Assembly (NCBI GenBank): GCA_913009765.1
Contig: CAJVYT010000279.1
Location: forward strand, 1 to 6,083
Direction of reading: 5' to 3'
Source: an uncultured candidate division Zixibacteria bacterium
Lineage (GTDB): Bacteria > Zixibacteria > MSB-5A5 > GN15 > FEB-12
Length of the DNA: 6,083 nt
Both the position numbers and the translations under genes were made by a program. The number at the start of each line of letters is the position of its first letter. Positions within the stretch are counted from its first letter, which is position 1. The notes under the pieces are model-generated. The model was given only the letters and a program-made list of their open reading frames with translations, ran no database searches and had not been told where the DNA came from. Shown here in pieces: positions 1-6,083 of this stretch.

Positions 1-95
1 TACGTGATCTGTCGTGGTAGCACGGCTTTAGAATATTGCCATTTTCTTTTTTCTTTTCTTTTTTTTTATTTTTTTTCTCTTTTTTTTTTTTTTTT
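1..95. other. Sequencing read-through artefact: noise plus poly-T tract
   Basis: About 45 bases of unassignable sequence run into a T-dominated tract (roughly 46-95, interrupted by a few C and A) that abuts the outer end of the P5 adapter at 96. On the opposite strand this reads as adapter, then poly-A, then random bases, which is the usual appearance of an Illumina read that runs off the end of a short library molecule. Open frames crossing this stretch encode poly-Phe followed by adapter peptide and are not genes. It should be trimmed and not treated as organismal DNA. Confidence 0.9.
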
Positions 96-153
96 AATGA
101 TACGGCGACCACCGAGATCTACACTCTTTCCCTACACGACGCTCTTCCGATCT
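96..153 (+). other. Illumina P5 / TruSeq universal adapter (contamination)
   Basis: The 58 bases match, from memory, the full TruSeq universal adapter. It opens with AATGATACGGCGACCACCGA, continues through the ACACTCTTTCCCTACACGAC primer part and ends in GCTCTTCCGATCT at 153, the ligation junction. Genomic insert starts at 154. Frames across it give peptides such as MIRRPPRSTLFPYTTLFRS and NDTATTEIYTLSLHDALPI, which are familiar adapter-derived contaminants of protein databases. Confidence 0.98.
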
Positions 154-1126
154 TGGAAGATCAGCTTTGCAGATGTCTTCATCTATTAGGGATGAAAACG
201 GAATTTTCAAACCATCAGATTTTAATCCTACGGTTTCTTTAAGCAGCTCTACTATTTCAGCATCTGGTGAAGAAAGCAGAACTGCTGTATTTGATGACAG
301 CCAATCCGCTATTGCTATTCCTATTGAAATAACACAAAAAACGATTACTTCAAATCAAATTGGGGAAGAGGGATTGTTGATTGTAGAATATAGCTTACAT
401 AACAATTCGGTAGAAACAATTACAGATTTGCATTTAGGGCTGTTACATGATTTTGATCTTTCTGATAATGACCAGTTAGAATATGATCCTTCTCTTTCGC
501 TTATATATCAGCAAAATAATTCTGATATGTTTGTAGGTGTTGTTGCTTTAAAAAATTTATCATCGTTTAAAATGTTTGAAAACCTTTCGGGGAAAAAAGG
601 ATTTACAAATAGTGAATTACTTACAATAATGTCTGATACAGCCAATGATATTCGTGATACTATAACCGGTGATTTGATGTTTATGACATCTACAAATAAA
701 TTTTCACTGACATCTAATGAATCGTTTGATGTTGCCTATGCGTATGTATGCGGAAATACTTTAAATGAACTTTATGATAATGCTGTAATTGCCAAACAAA
801 AATATGATATTACCACTGACTTAAATGACAATACTTTAAGTCTGCCAAAACAGTTTGAGCTTTTCCAAAATTATCCGAATCCGTTTAACCCCACGACAAA
901 AATACAATTCAATCTTGCAGCAACGTCTGAAATTAAACTTGAAGTTTATAATGTTTTAGGACAAAAAGTTAAAACTATCGCAGATACAAAACTTTCCGCA
1001 GGCGTTCATGAATATCAATGGGATGCGACCGATGATGCTAATCAATCAGTAGCAAGCGGTATATATTTCTATAGACTAAGCAATGATGAACAATTTAAAA
1101 CGCATAAAATGACGCTTTTGAAATAA
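154..1126 (+). CDS. T9SS-exported protein, C-terminal fragment (5' end missing)
   Basis: This is the C-terminal 323 codons of a larger secreted protein; the first whole codon is at 155. The frame stays open into the adapter, so the true start lies off the contig, and the internal TTG (167) and ATG (173) are not convincing starts. Residues 234-323 (from 854) form a T9SS type A sorting domain: FELFQNYPNPFNPTT, then VLGQKV, a WD pair, ASGIYFYRL and the terminal KMTLLK. This tag sends periplasmic cargo through the outer membrane, after which it is usually removed. Upstream, a beta-rich stretch around residues 79-110 (YSLHNNS, then HDFDLSDND) resembles the domain often found before the tag in large FCB extracellular peptidases, including S8 subtilisin-like ones. 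No catalytic motif is retained, so enzymatic identity is unknown. No terminator was seen in the 75 bp before the metalloprotease gene, so co-transcription is possible. Confidence 0.88.
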
Positions 1127-1201
1127 GACTTTACTTTAATGGAACTGATAGATATTATTTTTGGTAGAATATAACTTTAGAATAAACAAAGGCTCTATAT
1201 A

Positions 1202-3973
1202 ATGTTTTCGATAAAAAATATAAGTATAACATTACTCTTCTTTCTCCTCGCAGTGAGTTTTTCTGCCCGCATCGCCTATGCAGTGGCTCCTTCTGATGAT
1301 GTGATTACAAAGTGGAAGAAGGATGGTGTATATGGAAAAAAGATGGAAATGCTTGATGATTTTCATAAACGAGGTGGATGTTCTCCGGTGGAAAACATTT
1401 TTCATAAAAATAATAAATCTCTAGCAACCGGTGTAGATGTTGTTGATACAATACGTGTATTAGTGTTGTTAGTTGATTTCTCCGATCATCCTGCTGATGG
1501 ACAAGCTCTTTTCGGAACGCCTGCTGATTTTGATTCAATCTTATTCTCTGAAGGTTACCATAATCCAACCGGCTCAATGACTGATTACTACTTGGAAAAT
1601 TCGTATGGAAAGCTCTTCATACAAGGTGAGATTTTTGGCTGGTATCGTATGCCTTTAACGTATGCTCAATACACCGGCGGTGGTTCAGGTATTCAAATGA
1701 CAACACCTAACTCTCAAACTCTTGTAAATGACGCTATAACGATTGCTGATTCGGATGTAGATTTCTCTAAATATGATTTTAATAATGATGGTGTTTGTGA
1801 CGGTGTTATTGTAATCCATTCAGGACCGGGTGCTGAAGGGACAGGTTCAGACGACGATATATGGTCTCATAAATGGAATATACCCGCTAAGCGTACCTTA
1901 GATGGAGTTGATGTTTATAATTACAACATTAACCCCGAAGAATATATCAAATTTGGAGGGACAGAGCTTTCTCCGATCGGTGTCTTTTGTCATGAGTACG
2001 GACATTTCTTGGGACTCCCTGATTTATATGATACAGATTATTATCCTGAGTCTTCCGATGGTCTTGGAAAATGGTCACTAATGGCTTCAGGGAACTATAA
2101 CGGAGATTCAAAACTGCCGGCACATTTTGATCCGTGGTGTAAAAACCAACTTGGTTTTTTAAACTTAATTGATGTTACCGACAACCTTTATAATATAGAT
2201 ATCCCACAAGTAGAAACATCTCCAACAGCATTCAAATTGCACAATTCATTGACAGGACCTGATGAATATTTTATTGTTGAAAACAGACAGCAAGTCGGAT
2301 TTGATAAAGCCCTCCCCGGAAACGGTCTTTTGATTTATCATGTTGATGAAACACGAAAGTCTATTTCTCAAAATAATGATTATACTCGGTATTGGGTCGG
2401 ATTGGAACAAGCTGATGGAAACGATCAATTAGCTTTTGCTGTCAATAATAGCGGAGATAATGGTGACCCTTTCCCGGGATTTACTAATAAACGAGAGTTT
2501 AATTTTTTTTCTATTCCAAATTCGGATTTATACGATGGGGAACCCTCTCAAGTGTCTGTATGGAATATCTCTAATTCAGATTCTATTATGAATGCCGATC
2601 TTGATATAGCATATTCGAGACCGTGGATTGAAACAACAGGTATAAATCCATTTGTTATGGCTGATGCAGATGCTGACGGTATTTTAGAAGCTGGGGAATC
2701 CGTACAATTTTTCTTTTCAATAAATAACCAAATGAGAGTTTCTCAAAATGTTCATGCAAGTTTATCAAGTAAGAACTCCGGTCTGCAGTTTACACAAAAT
2801 GATATTACTATAACAGGAAATTTTAATACTTCTACTTTTGAAAATCCATTCACACCTATTGAATTTACTGTACCGGATACATTGACGCCACAAATTGATT
2901 CGTTTTTCTTAACTATTACAACTGATTCATTGGATGAATTGTCTCAGCCTGTTAACGGCAGTTATACGTATTCTAAAACATTTGGTTTTGAAGTAACTCT
3001 CGGTAAACCTAATGTTTTAGTTGTTGATGCAGACAGAGGAGCCTCTTTTGAAGAAAAAATCGAGAAATCCTTATATGAAAACCGGGTTCCATCTGATACT
3101 TGGCATAAAAATATCTCAGGAACTCCGACAATAAATGATTTATTACCGTATGATATTATTCTTTGGCATACCGGAGAAGAGGTCGATTCAGGAGCTATTG
3201 ATGCGGCGGATATCGCTGTCATGAAACAATTTATGGATAACGGAAAAAATATAATGCTCTCAACTGTGAGTGGTGTTGATGATATTATGAATATTGACTC
3301 AACATTATTAATCGACTATTTCCATGCACGACGAGATTCATCTTATCTTCATTTTGAATTTACCGGAGTTCAGGGTAATCCGGTAGGAGACAATTTAAAA
3401 TTTAGACCTCTGTCAGCTAATTATTATCCTATTACAACCCTTATACCATCCGGTTCGGGAATGCCCGCTTTTACGGTTGGTTTTGTTCAAAGTAATACCG
3501 AAATTTGTGGTGTCACATATGAAGGTTCATATAAATCAGCACTGATTACTTTTGCTGTTGATTTAATTGATGATACTAAAACAACACATAATCACACAGT
3601 TGATCTTATCTCAAAAGTTATTGATTTCTTTGGAGGCGTTTCAACTGCAATTTATGACGGCAACCCGTTTGAGCATCTACCTAACTCATTTGAACTCGCC
3701 CAAAATTATCCCAATCCGTTTAATCCGACTACAACTATCAGTTATACAATTAGACCTACTGATGAAAAAGGTGCGGTAACAAAACTTGAGGTATTTAATA
3801 TCATGGGGCAGAAAGTTGTCACCTTAGTCAATGAAGCCCAAATTCCGGGTATGTATGAAGTCCAATGGGATGGCACTAATGCCGGGAATCAGCAAGTTGC
3901 TTCTGGTATATATTTCTACCGTCTCATACGAGGTAGCGAAGGAAATACAAAAAAAATGACTCTTCTGAAATAA
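1202..3973 (+). CDS. Secreted M6-family zinc metalloprotease with T9SS sorting domain
   Basis: This 923-residue exported protease is related to the immune inhibitor A family. Residues 1-27 are a Sec signal peptide (K5, hydrophobic 7-20, likely cleavage after AYA at 25-27). The M6 catalytic domain spans about 80-400: VLVLLVDFSD (86-95), DYYLENSYGK (128-137), an acidic DFNNDGVCDG loop (192-201) that may bind calcium, and the zinc motif HEYGHFLGLPD (264-274) with H264, E265, H268 and probably D274. SLMASGNYN follows, with M294 a plausible Met-turn, then VENRQ (359-363) and GLLIYHVDE (375-383). An acidic repeat, DADADGILEAGE (488-499), leads into a beta-sandwich-like region. Residues 602 to about 790 look Rossmann/flavodoxin-like (KPNVLVVDADRG, LWHTGEE). 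The T9SS type A tag covers 830-923. Start choice: AAAGG at 1188-1192 lies 9 nt before ATG and the signal peptide follows directly. The role is probably nutritional or surface proteolysis; the substrate is unknown. Confidence 0.93.
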   Translation: MFSIKNISITLLFFLLAVSFSARIAYAVAPSDDVITKWKKDGVYGKKMEMLDDFHKRGGCSPVENIFHKNNKSLATGVDVVDTIRVLVLLVDFSDHPADGQALFGTPADFDSILFSEGYHNPTGSMTDYYLENSYGKLFIQGEIFGWYRMPLTYAQYTGGGSGIQMTTPNSQTLVNDAITIADSDVDFSKYDFNNDGVCDGVIVIHSGPGAEGTGSDDDIWSHKWNIPAKRTLDGVDVYNYNINPEEYIKFGGTELSPIGVFCHEYGHFLGLPDLYDTDYYPESSDGLGKWSLMASGNYNGDSKLPAHFDPWCKNQLGFLNLIDVTDNLYNIDIPQVETSPTAFKLHNSLTGPDEYFIVENRQQVGFDKALPGNGLLIYHVDETRKSISQNNDYTRYWVGLEQADGNDQLAFAVNNSGDNGDPFPGFTNKREFNFFSIPNSDLYDGEPSQVSVWNISNSDSIMNADLDIAYSRPWIETTGINPFVMADADADGILEAGESVQFFFSINNQMRVSQNVHASLSSKNSGLQFTQNDITITGNFNTSTFENPFTPIEFTVPDTLTPQIDSFFLTITTDSLDELSQPVNGSYTYSKTFGFEVTLGKPNVLVVDADRGASFEEKIEKSLYENRVPSDTWHKNISGTPTINDLLPYDIILWHTGEEVDSGAIDAADIAVMKQFMDNGKNIMLSTVSGVDDIMNIDSTLLIDYFHARRDSSYLHFEFTGVQGNPVGDNLKFRPLSANYYPITTLIPSGSGMPAFTVGFVQSNTEICGVTYEGSYKSALITFAVDLIDDTKTTHNHTVDLISKVIDFFGGVSTAIYDGNPFEHLPNSFELAQNYPNPFNPTTTISYTIRPTDEKGAVTKLEVFNIMGQKVVTLVNEAQIPGMYEVQWDGTNAGNQQVASGIYFYRLIRGSEGNTKKMTLLK

Positions 3974-3997
3974 ATATAAAGTCCAACTATTTATTTC

Positions 3998-4034
3998 AAT
4001 AGCCGCTCTTTCTATGGAGCGGCTATTTCTTTAT
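3998..4034 (+). terminator. Intrinsic terminator after the metalloprotease gene
   Basis: There is a perfect 11-bp stem with left arm AATAGCCGCTC (3998-4008) and right arm GAGCGGCTATT (4017-4027). The loop is 8 nt (4009-4016) and a T-rich tail, TTTCTTTAT, covers 4026-4034. It begins 25 nt after the protease stop codon and is GC-rich against an AT-rich background. It separates the exported-protein unit from the iron operon. The opposite strand also has A-runs upstream, but no convergent gene exists, so + strand use is the sensible reading. Confidence 0.9.
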
Positions 4035-4088
4035 CTGCCAACAAGTTAAAACTAATCAAAAAAAGTTGAGATTATATTGTTTTTTCTC

Positions 4089-4116
4089 TTGACATTTTGC
4101 CGATATGTAGTATAGT
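4089..4116 (+). promoter_or_regulatory. Sigma70-type promoter of the fur-feoAB operon
   Basis: A perfect -35 hexamer TTGACA (4089-4094) is separated by 16 bp from a -10 hexamer TATAGT (4111-4116). The upstream stretch (about 4055-4088) is A/T-tract rich and could act as an UP-like element. Transcription would start near 4123, leaving a 5' leader of about 35 nt before the Fur-family ATG at 4158. It is the only good promoter seen between the terminator and feoB. Confidence 0.82.
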
Positions 4117-4117
4117 T

Positions 4118-4140
4118 GAAAATGAAAGTCGTTTTCATTT
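4118..4140 (+). promoter_or_regulatory. Fur-box-like operator overlapping the transcription start
   Basis: A palindrome is centred on C4130: arm AAATGAAA (4120-4127), 5-nt centre, arm TTTCATTT (4133-4140). Read as the classic hexamer arrangement it is GAAAAT (4118-4123), GAAAGT (4124-4129), C, GTTTTC (4131-4136). This matches 14 of 19 positions of the Fur consensus GATAAT-GATAAT-C-ATTATC. It starts 1 nt after the -10 and covers the predicted +1, so a bound repressor would block initiation. With a Fur-family gene and feoAB directly downstream, iron-dependent autorepression of the operon is the likely function. Confidence 0.83.
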
Positions 4141-4157
4141 AGGCGTTAAGGACAAAG

Positions 4158-4601
4158 ATGAAAGAATTTTTGCGTACAAAAGGTTTTAAGATGACTCCCC
4201 AGAGAGAGTTGATTTTTCGCTCATTTTTTGAGTTGGAAGAACATGTCTCCGTGGATGAGTTATATGATAAAGTACGTCATCTTGATCGTTCAATTGGTTA
4301 TTCCACTGTTTGGCGTAATCTTAAGCTGATTTGTAAAGTTGGTTTAGCTGAAGAGGTTAACTTGGGCGATGGTATTACTCGATATGATAGAGTAACAAAA
4401 ATTCCTCATGGACACCTTTTTTGTCTATCATGTAAAAAGTTAGAAGAATTTCCGGTAGAGCAACTTGTAGGAATTTTAGCCCGAACAGCAAATGAAAATG
4501 GATTTTCTCCGGAAAATTTCAAAATAGAAATACAAGGCTTTTGTAAAGACTGCCAAAACGATTCATCAAATGTAGTTGAGAGCGGGGAAGATAATGAATA
4601 G
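4158..4601 (+). CDS. fur: Fur-family metal-responsive transcriptional repressor
   Basis: This 147-residue protein has normal Fur length. The N-terminal winged helix covers about 1-80 (MTPQRELIF at 12-20; recognition region around GYSTVWRNLKL at 47-57). The dimerisation/metal domain follows. The structural zinc site is complete: C89-x-x-C92 and C129-x-x-C132. By gapless comparison with E. coli Fur recalled from memory, the regulatory site is retained as H29, D77 (Glu in E. coli), H84 and H86. The secondary site residues are replaced (P83, G85, V104, F121). Start choice: TAAGGA ends 5 nt before ATG 4158; M12 would cut into the DNA-binding domain. A Fur-box-like operator lies just upstream and feoA/feoB downstream, so this is most likely the ferrous-iron sensor controlling its own operon. 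Zur, PerR or Mur specificity cannot be excluded from sequence alone, so the symbol is provisional. Confidence 0.87.
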   Translation: MKEFLRTKGFKMTPQRELIFRSFFELEEHVSVDELYDKVRHLDRSIGYSTVWRNLKLICKVGLAEEVNLGDGITRYDRVTKIPHGHLFCLSCKKLEEFPVEQLVGILARTANENGFSPENFKIEIQGFCKDCQNDSSNVVESGEDNE

Positions 4602-4677
4602 TTTGATCTTAAGTTCTCTTAGCTATTTTGATGCTGTTGCGGCATATATAAATTTTGTAAATAATAATAAAAAATAA
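4594..4677 (+). CDS. Possible 27-residue small protein or coupling ORF between fur and feoA
   Basis: ATG 4594 overlaps the last codons of the Fur-family gene (8-nt overlap, different frame) and the ORF stops at TAA 4675-4677. That stop overlaps the feoA ribosome binding site AAAGG (4676-4680). A GGGGAAG run (4584-4590) gives it a plausible Shine-Dalgarno. The peptide starts MNSLILSSLSYFDAVAAYIN and ends FVNNNKK: a mostly apolar helix-like stretch with a basic tail. It is not recognised, and is not like FeoC or the Cys-rich FeoB-associated proteins. It could be a small membrane peptide, a translational-coupling device that carries ribosomes to feoA, or chance, since a 27-codon open frame is not rare and the G-rich run also encodes the Fur C-terminus. 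Confidence 0.3.
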   Translation: MNSLILSSLSYFDAVAAYINFVNNNKK

Positions 4678-4688
4678 AGGTACTACTG

Positions 4689-4919
4689 ATGACACATTTA
4701 AATAAAATGCAGCCGGGTCAAAAAGGGAAAGTTGTTGGATTCACCGATGACAACAAACTCTCTCGAAGACTTTTAGAGTTAGGTGTTGTTCCGGGACGAG
4801 ATGTAGAGCATGTCCGAAATGCACCGCTTAACGACCCGATGGAAATTCAGATAGGTCCCTGCTGCTTATCACTAAGGCATGCCGAAGCATCTATGGTTAC
4901 GATTGAAATTGACGATTAA
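4689..4919 (+). CDS. feoA: FeoA, ferrous iron transport accessory protein
   Basis: This 76-residue cytosolic SH3-like protein is of standard FeoA length and is thought to support FeoB-mediated Fe(II) uptake by interacting with FeoB. Diagnostic features are the opening LNKMQPGQKGKVVGF (4-18), SRRLLELGVVPG (25-36; the family's L-x-x-LG-x-x-PG element), APLNDPMEIQIG (45-56, normally APLGDP) and LSLRHAEA (60-67). A vicinal pair, C58-C59, sits where many homologues have an aromatic or His residue. AAAGG (4676-4680) lies 8 nt before the ATG. It is 87 bp downstream of the Fur-family gene and 11 bp upstream of feoB, with no promoter or terminator seen between, so it is probably expressed on the operator-controlled transcript. 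Confidence 0.94.
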   Translation: MTHLNKMQPGQKGKVVGFTDDNKLSRRLLELGVVPGRDVEHVRNAPLNDPMEIQIGPCCLSLRHAEASMVTIEIDD

Positions 4920-4930
4920 TATTTATTCTT

Positions 4931-6033
4931 ATGTCTATTAAATCTGATTCAAAAATTGTGGTCGAGCATGTTATAGCTGTATGCGGAAATCCCAATTGCG
5001 GCAAGACAACAATCTTTAACCAAATTACCGGTTTAAACCAGCATGTCGGAAACTACCCGGGTGTAACGGTTGAACGTGTTATTGGTCAATTCTCACTATC
5101 AAAAAATGACAATCAAAGATATTCTCTAATAGATATTCCCGGCACTTATTCACTGGCAGCTTTTACCCCCGATGAATATATCGCCGCATCTTCACTTTTT
5201 GGAGAAATCAAAAATGACAGACCGCCAGAGGTTATTATTGCGGTTTTAGATGCGACCAATTTAGAACGAAGTTTTTATCTGCTTTTGCAAGTTCTTCAAA
5301 CAAACCTCCCTGTTGTTGTAGCGGTCAATATGATTGATATTGCAAATAAAAGGGGCATCACTGTTGATTGCAAAAAATTATCTGAAATACTTGGTGGAAT
5401 ACCTGTTATCCCTGTTGTCGGAAACAAAGGCGAAGGGATAAAAGAGCTAAAAGAAAAGGCTGTTGAAAGTTTACAACCTACAAAAAGAACTCCTGAAAAA
5501 ATATATTCTAAAGCAACCGAAGATATTTTAGAGTTACTCAAAAAAACATACGGAGATGAAAAACGTTCTCGAGCTCATTATGCTCGAATAATTTTTGATG
5601 TGAATGGGGAAGCTGATAAAAGATTTGTTGCTGAAGTTGGCGGAGAAGCTACAAAAATTCTTAAAGAAGGCAGAGAAAGGATTATCGCAGAAACGGGCTT
5701 TCTTTCTCAAGCAGAAACTTCCGCTTTAACTAAAAAATCTGAAACCATATATGCTCATGCAGTGACCAACGATAGAAAGAACAACTCTTCTAAGACAAGT
5801 AAAATTGATAAAGTTCTTTTGCACCCAATATTAGGTCCGATTCTGTTAGTTCTTATGATGTATTTTGTGTTTCAGTCAATTTTTAGCTGGGCTGAACCGA
5901 TTATGAATATGATTGACTCGTTGTTTGTTGCACTTTCAGGTTTAGTAGAAACCTCCATGGTAGAAGGACCGCTTCGTTCTCTCATTACAGACGGAATAAT
6001 TGGTGGAGTAGGTTCGGTATTAGTTTTTATTCC
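4931..6033 (+). CDS. feoB: FeoB, ferrous iron transporter, N-terminal part (3' end missing)
   Basis: About 368 residues remain of a protein normally 650-780 long. FeoB is the inner-membrane Fe(II) permease with a cytosolic G-protein domain. G motifs: G1 GNPNCGKT (19-26), G2 region NYPGVTVER (41-49, T46), G3 DIPGTYSL (68-75), G4 NMID (133-136), and a G5-region PVVGNKGEG. A helical GDI-like spacer follows to about 290. The membrane part begins with HPILGPILLVLMMYFVFQSI (298-317) and breaks off in the conserved GGVGSVLVFIP, just before the Gate core. Start: ATG 4931 sits 18 codons before G1, as usual. No good Shine-Dalgarno is visible in the 11-bp gap, so translational coupling to feoA is likely. 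The open frame continues through adapter to the window end; residues after P368 (starting DRKSTRLNSSH) are not protein of this organism. Confidence 0.95.
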
Positions 6034-6083
6034 AGATCGGAAGAGCACACGTCTGAACTCCAGTCACACTGATATATCTCGTA
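6034..6083 (+). other. Illumina TruSeq indexed adapter (contamination)
   Basis: AGATCGGAAGAGCACACGTC at 6034 continues through TGAACTCCAGTCAC (to 6067), then the barcode ACTGAT (6068-6073), AT, and ATCTCGTA of the P7 side. From memory, ACTGAT followed by AT fits TruSeq index 25. The A at 6034 may be the A-tail or genomic. In the feoB frame this region encodes the well-known contaminant peptide RKSTRLNSSH, so any database FeoB ending that way is chimeric. Confidence 0.98.

Noticed and set aside
4..242. Two overlapping + strand open frames rich in Phe, continuing into the first real gene region
   Set aside because: They translate poly-T and the P5 adapter; the peptides are known adapter contaminants.
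1156..1163. TATTTTTG, a match to the Bacteroidetes -7 promoter element TAnnTTTG, upstream of the M6 protease
   Set aside because: No TTG lies at the expected spacing upstream, and such matches are common in AT-rich DNA; the gene may simply be co-transcribed.
1305..1577. Minus-strand open frame of 90 codons inside the protease gene
   Set aside because: It lies opposite the well-supported M6 catalytic domain and has no recognisable motif; likewise the minus-strand frames at 2246-2428 and 2962-3222.
3567..3779. Plus-strand 70-codon open frame within the protease C-terminus
   Set aside because: It is out of frame with the conserved T9SS tag and shows no protein-like features.
4055..4088. A-run and T-run flanking a short AT segment, a possible hairpin before the promoter
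   Set aside because: The arms pair only as imperfect A/T tracts; better explained as an AT-rich promoter upstream region.
4602..4688. Possible second Fur box, promoter or attenuator between the Fur-family gene and feoA
   Set aside because: No palindrome, GC-rich stem or paired -35/-10 was found; only AT-rich DNA and the small ORF.
5296..5541. Minus-strand 81-codon open frame within feoB
   Set aside because: It is opposite the conserved FeoB G-domain with its G4 and G5 motifs; a shadow of the real gene.

Overview
This is an AT-rich bacterial fragment in which only about positions 154-6033 are genomic. Both ends are Illumina library adapter that was not trimmed before assembly: the P5/TruSeq universal adapter at 96-153, preceded by poly-T read-through noise at 1-95, and the TruSeq indexed adapter from 6034 to the end. 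The first and last genes are therefore truncated by the contig ends, not by biology.

The likely source is a member of the FCB group (Bacteroidota-Chlorobiota relatives), such as Ignavibacteria, Marinimicrobia or a similar lineage. Both secreted proteins end in a type IX secretion system (T9SS) type A sorting domain carrying the 'NYPNPFNPTT' opening common in those groups. Visible Shine-Dalgarno sequences and a near-consensus sigma70 promoter (TTGACA, 16 bp, TATAGT) argue mildly against a typical Bacteroidia, which favour the TAnnTTTG -7 element and weak Shine-Dalgarno signals. The assignment rests on motif style, not on a search.

Region 1 (154-3973) encodes exported proteins on the + strand: the C-terminal 323 residues of a T9SS cargo protein, then, 75 bp later, a complete 923-residue M6-family zinc metalloprotease. 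The protease has a Sec signal peptide, the HEYGH active site, a beta-rich linker domain, a Rossmann/flavodoxin-like domain and a T9SS tag. A strong intrinsic terminator at 3998-4034 closes this unit.

Region 2 (4089-6033) is a ferrous-iron uptake operon: sigma70 promoter, a Fur-box-like operator just after the -10, a Fur-family repressor gene, a possible 27-codon small ORF linking it to the next gene, feoA, and the 5' half of feoB. The inferred logic is that iron-loaded Fur binds the operator and shuts off itself and FeoAB together. No separate promoter or operator was seen in front of feoA or feoB, so one iron-controlled transcript is the simplest reading. No RNA genes, CRISPR arrays or mobile elements were seen. 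Apart from the adapters, the main points worth a second look are the self-contained fur-feoAB control region, the Fur variant lacking the secondary metal site, and the small overlapping ORF between fur and feoA.
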